Shown piece by piece: positions 49,659 to 59,301 of a DNA stretch of 64,000 nucleotides; position 1 is the first letter of the stretch; the number at the start of each line of letters is the position of its first letter. This DNA is from SCUD01 sp036824505 (GTDB taxonomy: Bacteria; Pseudomonadota; Gammaproteobacteria; Steroidobacterales; Steroidobacteraceae): positions 15,596-79,595 of the forward strand of contig DAITAA010000013.1 of assembly GCA_036824505.1 (NCBI GenBank), given 5' to 3'. The notes below the pieces were generated by a model. The model did not search any database. It worked only from the letters and a program-made list of their open reading frames with translations, and was not told where the DNA came from. The position numbers and the translations under genes were made by a program.

Positions 49659-50296
49659 CGGACGCGCTGCGCCATCTGCGCCGGGGCGATCCGGTGATGG
49701 CGCAGCTCATTCGCCGCGCCGGGCCGTGTTTGATCAGGCCCGAGCGTCATCGCAGCCCCTATGAATCGCTGATTCGGGCTGTCGCCCACCAGCAGCTGAC
49801 CGGCAAGGTCGCCAATACGATCCTCGGCCGCTTCTGCGCCCTGTATGGCGGCGAAAGCTACCCGCAGCCAGACCAGCTCGTCGCGACGCCCGATGAGCAG
49901 CTGCGGGCCGTTGGGTTCTCGAGGGCCAAGGCAGCCTCCCTGAAGGACATTGCGGCCAGGACCCTCGATGGCACGATTCCGGAACGCCGCGTACTCACGA
50001 GGCTTGCCGATGAGGCGATCATCGAGCGGCTCACCGAGGTGCGCGGTGTCGGCCGCTGGACGGTCGAGATGTTCCTGATGTTCACGCTCGGCCGGCCGGA
50101 CGTCCTGCCGGTCGACGATTACGGCATCTGCATGGGCTATCGGATCGCTTACCGGAAACGCCAGATGCCGAAACCGAAAGCGCTTGCGAAATTCGGCGAA
50201 CGCTGGGCGCCCTACCGCACGACCGCCGCGTGGTACCTCTGGCGCGCCGTCGATTTCGATCGCGAACAGCGGCAGCGGACCGTGCAGAAGAAATAG
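49655..50296 (+). CDS. DNA-3-methyladenine glycosylase II (AlkA/HhH-GPD family)
   Basis: This 213-residue base-excision repair glycosylase removes alkylated bases. It has the helix-hairpin-helix (LTEVRGVGRWTVEMFLMF) followed by the catalytic Asp in VLPVDDYGI. It lacks the N-terminal domain of E. coli AlkA and so resembles the compact bacterial form. ATG 49655 overlaps the rho stop (ATGA). The neighbouring ATL elsewhere in the window gives a second alkylation-damage gene. Confidence 0.92.
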   Translation: MTDALRHLRRGDPVMAQLIRRAGPCLIRPERHRSPYESLIRAVAHQQLTGKVANTILGRFCALYGGESYPQPDQLVATPDEQLRAVGFSRAKAASLKDIAARTLDGTIPERRVLTRLADEAIIERLTEVRGVGRWTVEMFLMFTLGRPDVLPVDDYGICMGYRIAYRKRQMPKPKALAKFGERWAPYRTTAAWYLWRAVDFDREQRQRTVQKK

Positions 50297-50311
50297 GGCC
50301 GGACCCGGCGT

Positions 50312-51313
50312 TCAGCGCTTGCCTTTCTCCACCGCCGGCACAGTCCGCAAGTAGGCCCACATCGCCTTCAACTCGGGATCGCTCATCTGCCCGTAGGCCC
50401 GCCAGGGCATGTATTCGGAAATTGCGGAGCCGTCCTTGCGCTTGCCTTCGCGCAGCGCGCGGATGAAATCGGCTTCCGTCCAGTCCTTGAGGCCCGTCTC
50501 GTGCGGCGTCAGGTTTGCCACGATCGGCATGTTCGGATCGCCCTGGATCTTGCCGCCCGACAGGTTCACGCCGTGGCAACCGCGGCACACTTGTACGATG
50601 TGTTCGCCGTATTCCGCGGTGGGCGCGGCATCCGGCGGTTCAACAGCATGAGCCTTCTGGTGATCGATGCTGGCTGCTGCGAACGCCGAAGGGTCGAAAG
50701 CCAGCATGAAACTGAAAACAGGACCGAGTCTGAGGCGTCCCGGATCGCGATCGACAGGCGGCACGCTTCTGATGTAGGCCACGATGTCCGACAGCTCGTG
50801 GTCCGACAGATTGACGAACTCGATGGACGGCATCGACGAGCTGCGCCCTCCGCGGCGCAGACCATGGCGGACCGCGTGATCCCAGTCAGATGCGGTGTAA
50901 TCGCGTACGACACTGCCTTCGCCGGTCGTCAGATTCGGCGCGACCCAGCGCCCGACGACCGGCGCGTCGACGATCACGCCTCCGCCAAAATCCTTGCCGT
51001 GGCAGCCCCGGCATCCGACCCGGCTCTCGACCAGGTGCTGGCCATTCGCGATCGCGCGCATGAGGGCTGCGGCTTCCAGGTCCGCACCGGCCAGTGGATC
51101 ATCCGCGGGCGCTCCGGCGGCCACGCGTTCCGCGCGCAAAGCCGCCAGGTCCCCCTCGCCGGGCGGGAAAGGGATCGGAAACGCGGCCTCGTGGGCCTCC
51201 CACTGCCGGTCGTAGCGACTGCTGGCTACCCACCAGGCCAGGCCATAGGCGCAGAGCGCGAGCGCGACGACTGTGACGATCGACCAGCCGAGAAATCTCA
51301 GCAGCTTCTTCAT
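50312..51313 (-). CDS. Membrane-anchored diheme cytochrome c
   Basis: The 333-residue protein has an N-terminal membrane anchor (residues 8-30) and two c-type haem sites, CRGCH at 101-105 and CRGCH at 243-247, in two tandem cytochrome c domains. Likely axial methionines lie in SSMPSIEF and YMPWRAYG. It probably carries electrons in the periplasm; its partner enzyme is not in view. It converges on the glycosylase gene with a 15-base gap. Confidence 0.92.
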   Translation of the reverse strand: MKKLLRFLGWSIVTVVALALCAYGLAWWVASSRYDRQWEAHEAAFPIPFPPGEGDLAALRAERVAAGAPADDPLAGADLEAAALMRAIANGQHLVESRVGCRGCHGKDFGGGVIVDAPVVGRWVAPNLTTGEGSVVRDYTASDWDHAVRHGLRRGGRSSSMPSIEFVNLSDHELSDIVAYIRSVPPVDRDPGRLRLGPVFSFMLAFDPSAFAAASIDHQKAHAVEPPDAAPTAEYGEHIVQVCRGCHGVNLSGGKIQGDPNMPIVANLTPHETGLKDWTEADFIRALREGKRKDGSAISEYMPWRAYGQMSDPELKAMWAYLRTVPAVEKGKR

Positions 51314-51340
51314 GTTCGTAGCCCTATCGAGGTCTCCGGC

Positions 51341-51628
51341 CTAGAGTTGATCGTCCGGAAATTCCGCGTCGAGGATGCGCACCAGTTCTTCATCCACGCG
51401 GTCGCGGAACATGGCGAGAAAGAATCCGAGCACCGCCTCGACGACAATCTCGTCCCTTTCAATCGTCACGGTGCCGGAGACATTTCGATGCTCGATCGCG
51501 AGCACGTTGTCCTGCCAGCTGCATTCGGCATCGAATTTCTGCGCGAGTGCCTTGGCCATGCGATTGACGCGCTCGCGCGCTGCTTTCGCGGTCAGCGCAT
51601 GCGAACGTCGCAGATGGATGCGGCTCAT
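51341..51628 (-). CDS. Polyhydroxyalkanoic acid system family protein (PHA_gran_rgn-like)
   Basis: This 95-residue protein has the family pattern MSRIHLRRSHAL at the start, then VSGTVTIERDEIVVEAVLGF and a conserved FRDRVDEELVRIL C-terminus. Members were named from PHA operons, but occur widely outside them, and the function is unclear. ATG 51628 gives the usual start. It follows purD by 19 bases and is probably the tail of that operon. No PHA synthase is seen here. Confidence 0.8.
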   Translation of the reverse strand: MSRIHLRRSHALTAKAARERVNRMAKALAQKFDAECSWQDNVLAIEHRNVSGTVTIERDEIVVEAVLGFFLAMFRDRVDEELVRILDAEFPDDQL

Positions 51629-51647
51629 GCGCGAAGTATAGCGATGC

Positions 51648-52925
51648 TCATGCGCGACCGATTGCCCGCCAGCCGATGTCGCGGCGGCACTGCATGCCTC
51701 GCCAGTGCAGGCGGTCGACCAGTTCGTAGGCGGCCCGCTGTGCCTCGGCCACGCCATGGCCAAGCCCGACTGCGCATAGCACACGTCCACCCGCCGTCAG
51801 CACGCGTGAGCCGTCCCTCCGCGTGCCGGCGTGAAATACCTTGCCATCCAGTGCGGCCACGTCTTCGAGGCCCGCGATGACATCGCCCTGGCGCACGTCG
51901 TCCGGATAGCCTTCCGCCGCCAGCACGACACCTACCGCAGCGCGCGGATCCCAGAGCGCCTCGACTTCGTGCAGGCGGCCCGCGAGCGCGGCCTCGCAGA
52001 GTTCCACGAGATCGCTCAACAGTCGCGCCATGATCGGCTGCGTTTCAGGATCGCCGAAGCGGCAATTGAATTCGAGCACGTTGGGCGTCCCATCAGCTGC
52101 GATCATCAGGCCCGCATACAGGAATCCCGTGTAAGGCGTGCCCTCGGCCGCGAGTCCGCGCACGGTTGGCCAGATCACATCGTGCATGATGCGTTCATGC
52201 GTTGCAGGCGTGACAACCGGCGCCGGCGAATAGGCGCCCATGCCGCCGGTGTTCGGGCCCCGATCTCCATCCAGCAGGCGCTTGTGATCCTGTGAAGTCG
52301 CGAGTGGCAATACGTGCTCGCCGTCCGCCATGACGATGAAACTGGCTTCTTCGCCCTCCAGGAATTCCTCGACGACAACAGTCCTTCCGGCCACTCCAAA
52401 GGCACCCGCGAACATCTGCTGAACCGCCGCGATGGCCTCGTCGGCGGTCGCGGCGATGACAACACCCTTGCCGGCTGCAAGGCCATCTGCCTTGACGACG
52501 ATCGGCGGTCGCTGCGCACGAATCACCGCCGGATCGAAGTCCTCACTCGTGAAGACCGAATAGCGCGCGCTCGGAATGCCATGGCGGGCGAGAAATTCCT
52601 TCGTGTAGCGCTTGCTGCCTTCCAGTTGTGCGGCTGCCTTACCCGGTCCGAAGCAGGCGAGCCCCGCTGCCCTGAATGCGTCCACCACACCGGCCACCAG
52701 CGGGCCTTCCGGTCCGACCACAGTGAGCTGGATGCCGTCGGCGCGTGCCAGGGCGACCAGACCTTCGATGTCGTTCGCCGCAACGGCGACGTTGCGGCAT
52801 TTCGGCTCGCTGGCCGTGCCCGCATTGCCGGGGGCGACCAGCACTTCGCTGACGCGCGATGATTGTGCAAGCTTCCAGGCCAGCGCGTGCTCGCGACCGC
52901 CGCCGCCGATGACCAGGACTTTCAT
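51648..52925 (-). CDS. purD: Phosphoribosylamine-glycine ligase PurD
   Basis: PurD is the second step of purine synthesis: PRA + glycine + ATP to GAR. This 425-residue ATP-grasp enzyme begins with MKVLVIGGGGREHALAWKL and has VVKADGLAAGKGVV, GANTGGMGAY-like RGPNTGGMGAYSPAP, and the metal-binding LEFNCRFGDPETQ. It follows purH by 7 bases, the common purH-purD pair. Confidence 0.97.
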   Translation of the reverse strand: MKVLVIGGGGREHALAWKLAQSSRVSEVLVAPGNAGTASEPKCRNVAVAANDIEGLVALARADGIQLTVVGPEGPLVAGVVDAFRAAGLACFGPGKAAAQLEGSKRYTKEFLARHGIPSARYSVFTSEDFDPAVIRAQRPPIVVKADGLAAGKGVVIAATADEAIAAVQQMFAGAFGVAGRTVVVEEFLEGEEASFIVMADGEHVLPLATSQDHKRLLDGDRGPNTGGMGAYSPAPVVTPATHERIMHDVIWPTVRGLAAEGTPYTGFLYAGLMIAADGTPNVLEFNCRFGDPETQPIMARLLSDLVELCEAALAGRLHEVEALWDPRAAVGVVLAAEGYPDDVRQGDVIAGLEDVAALDGKVFHAGTRRDGSRVLTAGGRVLCAVGLGHGVAEAQRAAYELVDRLHWRGMQCRRDIGWRAIGRA

Positions 52926-52932
52926 CTGGTGC

Positions 52933-54492
52933 TCAGTGCCGGAAGTGCCGCATGCCCGTGAAGACCATCGCGATGTCGCGCTCGTCGGCCGCCGCGATCA
53001 CCTCGGCATCGCGCTGCGATCCGCCGGGCTGGATCACGGCCCGTACGCCGAGTTCCGCCGCCGCGTCGAGGCCATCGCGGAACGGGAAAAAGGCGTCGGA
53101 AGCCATCACACTGCCGGCTATGCCCAGCCCGGCGTCGGCGGCTTTGATGCCGGCGATGCGCGTCGAGATGACGCGGCTGGTCTGTCCGGCACCCACACCG
53201 ATCGTCCTGCCTTCGCGTGCGAAAACGATCGCATTCGATTTCACGAATTTGCAGACGCGCCAGGCGAACTGCAGGTCGGCCAATTCCTTCACGGTGGGCG
53301 CGCGACGCGTAACGGTCCGCAGCGCGCTGGTCTCGACCATGCCATCGTCACGGGACTGCAGCAGCAGGCCGCCAGTCACCGTGCGAAGTTCGGTCGTGGC
53401 CGCTGGCTGGTCTCCGAGGTCTCCGGCCACGAGCACGCGAATATTGGGTTTTGACGCGAGCACTGCCTGTGCCTCGGAACCGACGACCGGCACCACGATG
53501 ACTTCGACGAATTGATTCTGGAGGATCGCGGTTGCAGTCGACGCATCCAGCGGCCGGTTGAAGGCAATGATGCCGCCGAACGCGGAAGTCGGGTCGGTCT
53601 GGTAGGCGCTCCGATAGGCCTCGAGCGTACCTGACGCCAGCGCAGCGCCGCATGGATTCGCGTGCTTCACGATCACGCAGGCGGGACTGTCGAACTGACG
53701 CACGCATTCGAGCGCCGTGTCCGCGTCCGCGATGTTGTTGTAAGAGAGTTCCTTTCCCTGCAACTGGGTCGCCGTCGCGATGCAGGCGCCTCTGCCCTGC
53801 GGATCCATGTAGAAGGCGGCCGCCTGATGCGGATTCTCGCCGTATCGCAGGTCCTGCTTTTTCCGGAAGCCGAGTGTCAACATGTCCGGAAATGCGGATT
53901 CAGTTTGCTGCTGCTGCAGCCAGCCAGAGATCATGGCATCGTACTGCGCCGTGTGCGCAAAGGCCTTGGTGGCCAGGCGGCGCCGCGTCGGTTCCAGGAC
54001 TGCACCCGAGCTCAATTCATTCAGCACGCCTCGGTAATCCGCCGGATCGACCAACACGGTTACGCGTGCGTGATTCTTGGCCGCGGCGCGCAGCATCGCT
54101 GGCCCGCCAACGTCGATATTCTCAACTGCATCCGCGTAGCTGCAGTCCGCGCGCGCAATCGTGGCGGCGAACGGATAGAGGTTGACGACCAGCAGGTCGA
54201 TCGGTTGGATGCCGTGCTCGCGCATGATCGCGTCATCTAGCCCGCTGCGTCCGAGCAACGCGCCGTGCACTTTCGGGTGCAGCGTCTTGACGCGTCCATC
54301 CATGATTTCCGGAAAGCCGGTCTCCGCGGACACTTCGATGACCGGCAAACCGGCCGAGGCCAGCAGCCGTGCAGTGCCTCCGGTCGAAACAAGTTCGAAT
54401 CCAAGTTTCTGCAATTCGCGGGCGAATTCGACGATGCCGGTCTTGTCGGAGGCGCTCAGCAGCGCCCGCCGGGTTTGCCGGCGCATCGCCAC
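52933..54492 (-). CDS. purH: Bifunctional PurH (AICAR transformylase / IMP cyclohydrolase)
   Basis: PurH performs the last two steps of IMP synthesis. Residues 1-200 form the IMP cyclohydrolase (MGS-like fold: ALLSASDKTGIVEFAR, STGGTARLL). Residues 200-519 form the transformylase, with the catalytic Lys-His in VIVKHANPCGAA. Length 519 is normal. GTG 54492 lies two bases after the fis stop; ATG 54486 two codons later is equally plausible. Confidence 0.97.
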   Translation of the reverse strand: MAMRRQTRRALLSASDKTGIVEFARELQKLGFELVSTGGTARLLASAGLPVIEVSAETGFPEIMDGRVKTLHPKVHGALLGRSGLDDAIMREHGIQPIDLLVVNLYPFAATIARADCSYADAVENIDVGGPAMLRAAAKNHARVTVLVDPADYRGVLNELSSGAVLEPTRRRLATKAFAHTAQYDAMISGWLQQQQTESAFPDMLTLGFRKKQDLRYGENPHQAAAFYMDPQGRGACIATATQLQGKELSYNNIADADTALECVRQFDSPACVIVKHANPCGAALASGTLEAYRSAYQTDPTSAFGGIIAFNRPLDASTATAILQNQFVEVIVVPVVGSEAQAVLASKPNIRVLVAGDLGDQPAATTELRTVTGGLLLQSRDDGMVETSALRTVTRRAPTVKELADLQFAWRVCKFVKSNAIVFAREGRTIGVGAGQTSRVISTRIAGIKAADAGLGIAGSVMASDAFFPFRDGLDAAAELGVRAVIQPGGSQRDAEVIAAADERDIAMVFTGMRHFRH

Positions 54493-54494
54493 GA

Positions 54495-54797
54495 TCAGGC
54501 GGACAGCCCGTATTCGCGCAATTTCTTGCGCAGGGTGCCGCGATTGATGCCAAGAATATGCGCCGCGCGACTCTGGTTGCCCGCCGCGTAGTCCATGACG
54601 GCCTGGAACAGGGGCAATTCCACCTCGCGCATGACGAGATCATACAGGCGGCCCGGCCGGTGGCCATTGAGGCTGTCGAAGTAGCTGCTAAGGGCCTGCT
54701 CGGTGTGGCTGCGCAGCGGAATTTCGTGCGCATGGCCGTTGAGCGGCCGGGAAATGGATGGACGGCGCGCTGCCTGCGCCTTGGTCTTCGCGGTCAT
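54495..54797 (-). CDS. fis: DNA-binding protein Fis
   Basis: This 100-residue nucleoid protein bends DNA and regulates rRNA and many other genes. The C-terminal HTH (AAGNQSRAAHILGINRGTLRKKL) is strongly conserved; part is quoted as a landmark. The N-terminal arm is longer than in E. coli. ATG 54797 has GGGGA about 10 bases upstream; TTG 54803 is an alternative. The dusB-fis order is typical of gammaproteobacteria. Confidence 0.95.
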   Translation of the reverse strand: MTAKTKAQAARRPSISRPLNGHAHEIPLRSHTEQALSSYFDSLNGHRPGRLYDLVMREVELPLFQAVMDYAAGNQSRAAHILGINRGTLRKKLREYGLSA

Positions 54798-54833
54798 TGC
54801 CAACTTTTCCCCGCCTGTCTGCGTCTTTATCGT

Positions 54834-55817
54834 TCAGGCCGCGCGAGCCGGATGCTCGATGAAGCCTGAGAGGAATGCGCCAGCGAGCGACAGTTGCTCT
54901 CTTGCGCTTCCGGTCGTCAACAATTCGATTGGCAAGTGTCCGACTTCCCTGTGCAGCCGGCAATACCAACCGAGGTGCTTGCGCGCCACGCGGACACCTT
55001 GTGATTCGCCGTAGAACGAATACAGGGCCTCGAGGTGCGAAAGCATGATATCACGGACTTCCGCGAGGGAAGGCGGCGCGACCGGCGTCCCTGACAGCGC
55101 ACCGATCATTTCCCTGAAGATCCATGGCCGGCCCTGGGCAGCGCGGCCGATCATCACGCCGTCGGCGCCGGTTTGTGCCAGCACCTTCAATGCCTTGGCG
55201 GGGGAATCGATGTCGCCATTCACGAAAACCGGAATGCTCACTGCATGCTTGACTGCCGCGACGGTTTCGTATTCGGCATCGCCGCTGAAGAAATCCTCGC
55301 GGGTACGGCCGTGTACGGCGAGCGCCGCGACACCGAGATCTTCGGCCAGACGTGCAACCGCGACCGCATTGCGATTGCCGCGATCCCAGCCCGTGCGCAT
55401 CTTGACCGTGACCGGGACCCGGACCGCGGCGATGACCTGCGTGAGAATTCTCCGCACCAGTAGTTCGTCCCGCATCAGGGCCGACCCTGCTGCATGGTTG
55501 CAGACTTTCTTGGCCGGGCAACCGAGATTGATATCGATGATCTGGGCGCCCAGCTCGACATTGCGAAGGGCCGCATCGGCCATCATCCCGGGCTCACCAC
55601 CGGCGATCTGCACGATGCGCGGTTCCGGCTCGTCACGATGAGCCAGCCGATTCCGCGATTTGGACGTATTCCAGAGGCGGACATCGGAAGTCACCATCTC
55701 AGTGGCTGCAATCGCGGCGCCCATGCGCCGGCACAGCCTGCGAAACGGCTGATCAGTGACGCCTGCCATCGGCGCGAGCGCGAGCGGCGCTTCCAGCTCG
55801 AATGAACCGATTTTCAT
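54834..55817 (-). CDS. dusB: tRNA-dihydrouridine synthase DusB
   Basis: This FMN enzyme of 327 residues reduces uridines in tRNA D-loops. It shows LAPMAGVTDQPFRRLCR, the catalytic cysteine in INLGCPAKKVCNHAAGSAL, VHGRTRE and FVNGDI blocks (GADGVMIGRAAQGRPW). ATG 55817 overlaps the stop of the upstream DUF3426 gene (ATGA). fis follows. Confidence 0.96.
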   Translation of the reverse strand: MKIGSFELEAPLALAPMAGVTDQPFRRLCRRMGAAIAATEMVTSDVRLWNTSKSRNRLAHRDEPEPRIVQIAGGEPGMMADAALRNVELGAQIIDINLGCPAKKVCNHAAGSALMRDELLVRRILTQVIAAVRVPVTVKMRTGWDRGNRNAVAVARLAEDLGVAALAVHGRTREDFFSGDAEYETVAAVKHAVSIPVFVNGDIDSPAKALKVLAQTGADGVMIGRAAQGRPWIFREMIGALSGTPVAPPSLAEVRDIMLSHLEALYSFYGESQGVRVARKHLGWYCRLHREVGHLPIELLTTGSAREQLSLAGAFLSGFIEHPARAA

Positions 55818-57043
55818 GGTTCGGCCGACCGGACCTCGTTGGCGCAACGCACAGCCCCGGACACCGACAGGCAGACGTCCATCTCGAATCCAACCGCATC
55901 TTTGCCGGGGTCCACGATCCGGATTTCGGCATCGGCACGCTGACCGGGCTCGAGCAGGTTTGCTGCGCCGGTGCCGGGAAGGTAATCGGCCGGCTCGATG
56001 TCCCGTACTCCGACCGTGGTGCCGAAGCGATCCTGCAATGCCAGGCGCAGCAGCGGGTACGGTTGCGAGTAGCTGGCGCGGTTGACGATGCTGGCGCGTA
56101 ACAGCAGGCGGCCCGGTTGCGTGCCGTCACTCGCCGCGCCCCATTGGCGCAATTCATAGGCGGCAAGATCCGCCGGCACATTGGATGGCAGGCCCAGGAA
56201 TGAATAGATCTGCACCAGCAACGGACCAATCGCGGGCTTGCGAATCAGCTCATTGCGTTCTGCGTGCACAACCTGGGCGGCAAGGACCAGCATCAGGAAC
56301 AGGCTGCCAAGCGCCCAGGGCCAGCGGCGTGGGGCAGTGGCAGGCCCGCGCTCCTCGAACAACTCCTGTGCGTTGACGGAGTTCGCGGCGGCTTCCTCCG
56401 CCAGGCCTTTGCGCAACTCATCCGGGATCAGGATGCGCGGTTTCGCAAATGGGTTCGCCTGCAATTCGTGCGGATCGGGTTGCGGCCGTGGTGCCGGTGC
56501 CGGCGTTTCATATGCTTCGTCGGATTCCTCGAGGACAAGAATCGGGTGCTCATCCGTTGGCTCGAGGTCCTCGCGGCCGATGGTCAGCGAAGCGGCAACC
56601 TTGCCCGGGTCAATGGCCTTCGATGGCGGCTGATCAGCGGCTCGCGCAGCAGCCGCCGCCATGTGCTGCAGTTCCGTCGCCGGCATCTCGACGAACAGTT
56701 GCCCCAGGTCCTCGACGTCGCCGTCGAACTCGAAGGACTGCTCACTGGCCGGACTCGCGTCAGTCGATTCGATGTCCGCGGCCGATTCCGATGCCAGGAC
56801 AGCTTCGGGTGCCGTGGACAACTCGATTTCCTCGGTGCCAGGCGTTTCCTCGACCGTCATCGTGTCTTGCTGGGACGGAGGCCCCGGGCCCTGGGTAGTG
56901 GCCCGGAACGCTTCTTCGCTCAGGTACTCAAGTGCATCGAAACTCGTCGAGCACACGCCGCAGCGCACATTGCCCTGCGCGGAGCGCAGCACGTCGGCTG
57001 TGACGCGAAAGACCGTCGCACAATCAGGGCATTGGGTGTACAC
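55814..57043 (-). CDS. Zinc-ribbon and DUF3426 domain protein
   Basis: This 409-residue protein has an N-terminal MJ0042-type zinc ribbon (CPDC at 4-7, CGVC near 28-31), a long acidic, proline-rich linker (about 50-240), one membrane helix (WALGSLFLMLVLAAQVV) and a C-terminal DUF3426 domain (LLLRASIVNRASYSQPYPLLRL). The function is unknown; it is regularly found between prmA and dusB in related bacteria. The GTG start at 57043 has GGGGAG 5 bases upstream and lies 2 bases after the prmA stop. Confidence 0.9.
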   Translation of the reverse strand: MYTQCPDCATVFRVTADVLRSAQGNVRCGVCSTSFDALEYLSEEAFRATTQGPGPPSQQDTMTVEETPGTEEIELSTAPEAVLASESAADIESTDASPASEQSFEFDGDVEDLGQLFVEMPATELQHMAAAAARAADQPPSKAIDPGKVAASLTIGREDLEPTDEHPILVLEESDEAYETPAPAPRPQPDPHELQANPFAKPRILIPDELRKGLAEEAAANSVNAQELFEERGPATAPRRWPWALGSLFLMLVLAAQVVHAERNELIRKPAIGPLLVQIYSFLGLPSNVPADLAAYELRQWGAASDGTQPGRLLLRASIVNRASYSQPYPLLRLALQDRFGTTVGVRDIEPADYLPGTGAANLLEPGQRADAEIRIVDPGKDAVGFEMDVCLSVSGAVRCANEVRSAEP

Positions 57044-57045
57044 GC

Positions 57046-57924
57046 CTACTCCCCGCGCCGGTGACCGGCGAGGGCAATCCATCCATCGAGTCGGGCCGCC
57101 GTTTCGATATCAAACCACGGACTGTAAGCTGCCGCCACCTCTGCCGCCTGCGAGTCCAGCAGGCCCGCCAGCAGCAGCGTGCCGGCGGGGCAAAGCTTCG
57201 CCAGATCGGGTGCCAGCTGCCGCAACGGCCCAGCGAGGATGTTGGCGAGCACCAGGTCAAAGGGCCCGGCAGGAGCATTCTTCGGGTCGCGGATTTCGAG
57301 TTGCGACAGCAGCCCGTTATGGCGCGCGTTGTAACGCGCGGCGGTCAGGGCCTGCGGATCGATGTCGACAGCGCACGCGGATGCGGCGCCAAGCTTCAGC
57401 GCCGCGAGCGCAAGAATGCCGGATCCGCAGCCATAGTCGAGGACCCGCAGGCCTTCGAGCGGGAAACCGTCCAGCCATTCCAGGCACATGGCGGTCGTCG
57501 GATGCGTGCCGGTGCCGAATGCCAGGCCCGGATCGAGTTCCAGCACGACGGCATCGGGTTTGCCTGGCGCCTGGCCACCGGGACAGACCCACAGGCGGCT
57601 GCCGAATTGCATGGGCCGGAAATCCTTGAGCCATTCCCGCTCCCAGACGCGATCCTCGATGACTTCGATTCGGACCGCCTCGGCGGGCAAGCCCAATACC
57701 GCCACCAAGGTTGCTGCGACGACGGCGCATTTCGCATCGGCCGGATACAGCGCGCGCAACCGGATCTCCGGCCACAGCGGTGTTTCGCCGGGCGGCGGCT
57801 CCAGCAGGGGATGATCCGCCGCGTCAGCCAGTGAAATGGACAAAGCGCCGAGCGCAAGGCAGGCGGTCTCCGCAGGACCCGGATCCGCCGGCCCAAGATC
57901 GACCACGAGCTGCTGAAATGGCAT
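57046..57924 (-). CDS. prmA: Ribosomal protein L11 methyltransferase PrmA
   Basis: PrmA trimethylates ribosomal protein L11. The N-terminal substrate-recognition domain spans 1-90 and the SAM domain follows: LDPGLAFGTGTHPTTAMCLEWL, VLDYGCGSGILALAALKLG, then the FDLVLANILAGPL catalytic-loop motif. These quoted segments are landmarks only. Length 292 is normal. It lies between accC and the DUF3426 gene with short gaps. Confidence 0.96.
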   Translation of the reverse strand: MPFQQLVVDLGPADPGPAETACLALGALSISLADAADHPLLEPPPGETPLWPEIRLRALYPADAKCAVVAATLVAVLGLPAEAVRIEVIEDRVWEREWLKDFRPMQFGSRLWVCPGGQAPGKPDAVVLELDPGLAFGTGTHPTTAMCLEWLDGFPLEGLRVLDYGCGSGILALAALKLGAASACAVDIDPQALTAARYNARHNGLLSQLEIRDPKNAPAGPFDLVLANILAGPLRQLAPDLAKLCPAGTLLLAGLLDSQAAEVAAAYSPWFDIETAARLDGWIALAGHRRGE

Positions 57925-57947
57925 CGTCTGGCCCGCAAGCTTCGGAG

Positions 57948-59291
57948 TTACTTCAGGCCGAGGCGGCGTTCCAGGTAGTGGATGTCCAGGCCCCCCTGCC
58001 TGAATGCGGAGTGGCCGAAGATCTCCTGGTGCAGCGGGGCGTTGGTCTTGATGCCTTCGACGACCATTTCGGACAGCGCATTTCTCATGCGCGCGATAGC
58101 CGTTTCACGGTTCTCACCGTACGAAATCAGCTTCGCAACCAGCGAGTCGTAAAAAGGCGGTACCGAGTAACCCGAATAGAGATGGCTGTCCACGCGCACA
58201 CCCGGGCCGCCCGGCGCATGCCAGAGCCGCACCAGCCCTGGCGATGGCGCAAATGTCTTCGGGTCCTCGGCGTTGATGCGGCATTCCATCGAGTGCCCGC
58301 GTATCACGATGTCCTGTTGCCGGAATGGCAGCGGCTCGCCCGCCGCGATTCGCAATTGCAGCTTGACGATATCGACACCGGTCACCTGCTCGGTGACCGG
58401 GTGTTCGACCTGCACGCGCGTGTTCATCTCGATGAAGTAGAAGCTGCCATTCTCGAACAGGAATTCCAGCGTGCCGGCGCTGCGATATCCGACTGCTGCG
58501 CAGGCCGCGGTGAGGCGATCGCCCATTTCATCGCGCTGCGCCTGCGTGATCCCCGGGGCCGGCGCTTCCTCGATGATCTTCTGGCGCCGGCGCTGCAGCG
58601 AGCAATCGCGCTCGCCGAGCGACACGACATTGCCGTAGTTGTCGCCGATCACCTGGAATTCGATGTGGCGCGGCTTTTCGAGAAATTTCTCCATGTAGAC
58701 CGTGTCATTGCCAAAAGCAGCCTGCGCTTCGGTCTTCGCGACGTTGATCGCGTTGACGAGTGTCGCGTCACTGTGCACGACCCGCATGCCACGTCCGCCG
58801 CCGCCGCCCGAGGCCTTGACGATCACGGGATAGCCGATGCTGCGCGCCATCCTGAAGCATTCATCGGTATCCGCTGGCAACGGTCCGTCGGAACCGGGCA
58901 CGCAGGGCACGCCGTGTTCCTTCATGACCCGGATCGCGGAAACCTTGTCTCCCAACTGGCGGATCGTGTCGCTGCGCGGGCCTACGAATACAAAACCGCT
59001 GTTCTCGACACGCTCGGCGAAATCGGCGTTTTCGGAGAGAAAGCCGTAGCCGGGGTGAATGCCGACCGCGTCCGTGACCTCAGCCGCACTGATGATCGCG
59101 GGCATGTTCAGATAGCTGTCCCTGGATGCGGGCGGTCCGATGCAGACGGTCTCGTCGGCCAGCAGCACATGCTTGAGATTCTGGTCGGCGGTCGAGTGGA
59201 CCGCGACCGTCTTGATGCCGAGCTCCCGGCAGGCGCGCAGGATGCGCAGCGCAATCTCGCCGCGATTGGCGATCACGATCTTGTCGAGCAT
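57948..59291 (-). CDS. accC: Biotin carboxylase AccC
   Basis: AccC carboxylates biotin on BCCP for malonyl-CoA synthesis. The 447-residue ATP-grasp enzyme starts MLDKIVIANRGEIALRI and has GIHPGYGFLSEN, KASGGGGGRGMRVV, the MEKFLEKPRHIEFQ strand and FIEMNTRVQVEHPVTE. It follows accB by 10 bases, the standard accBC pair. Confidence 0.98.
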   Translation of the reverse strand: MLDKIVIANRGEIALRILRACRELGIKTVAVHSTADQNLKHVLLADETVCIGPPASRDSYLNMPAIISAAEVTDAVGIHPGYGFLSENADFAERVENSGFVFVGPRSDTIRQLGDKVSAIRVMKEHGVPCVPGSDGPLPADTDECFRMARSIGYPVIVKASGGGGGRGMRVVHSDATLVNAINVAKTEAQAAFGNDTVYMEKFLEKPRHIEFQVIGDNYGNVVSLGERDCSLQRRRQKIIEEAPAPGITQAQRDEMGDRLTAACAAVGYRSAGTLEFLFENGSFYFIEMNTRVQVEHPVTEQVTGVDIVKLQLRIAAGEPLPFRQQDIVIRGHSMECRINAEDPKTFAPSPGLVRLWHAPGGPGVRVDSHLYSGYSVPPFYDSLVAKLISYGENRETAIARMRNALSEMVVEGIKTNAPLHQEIFGHSAFRQGGLDIHYLERRLGLK

Positions 59292-59301
59292 GCCTCTTCC
59301 A

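Noticed and set aside
51341..51628. A PHA storage locus
   Set aside because: Only the granule-regulator-like small protein is present. There is no synthase, phasin or depolymerase, and the family occurs outside PHA operons.
50501..51880. 459-codon open frame on the plus strand
   Set aside because: It runs across the complement of the cytochrome c, PHA-related and purD genes, crossing their boundaries, which a real gene would not do.
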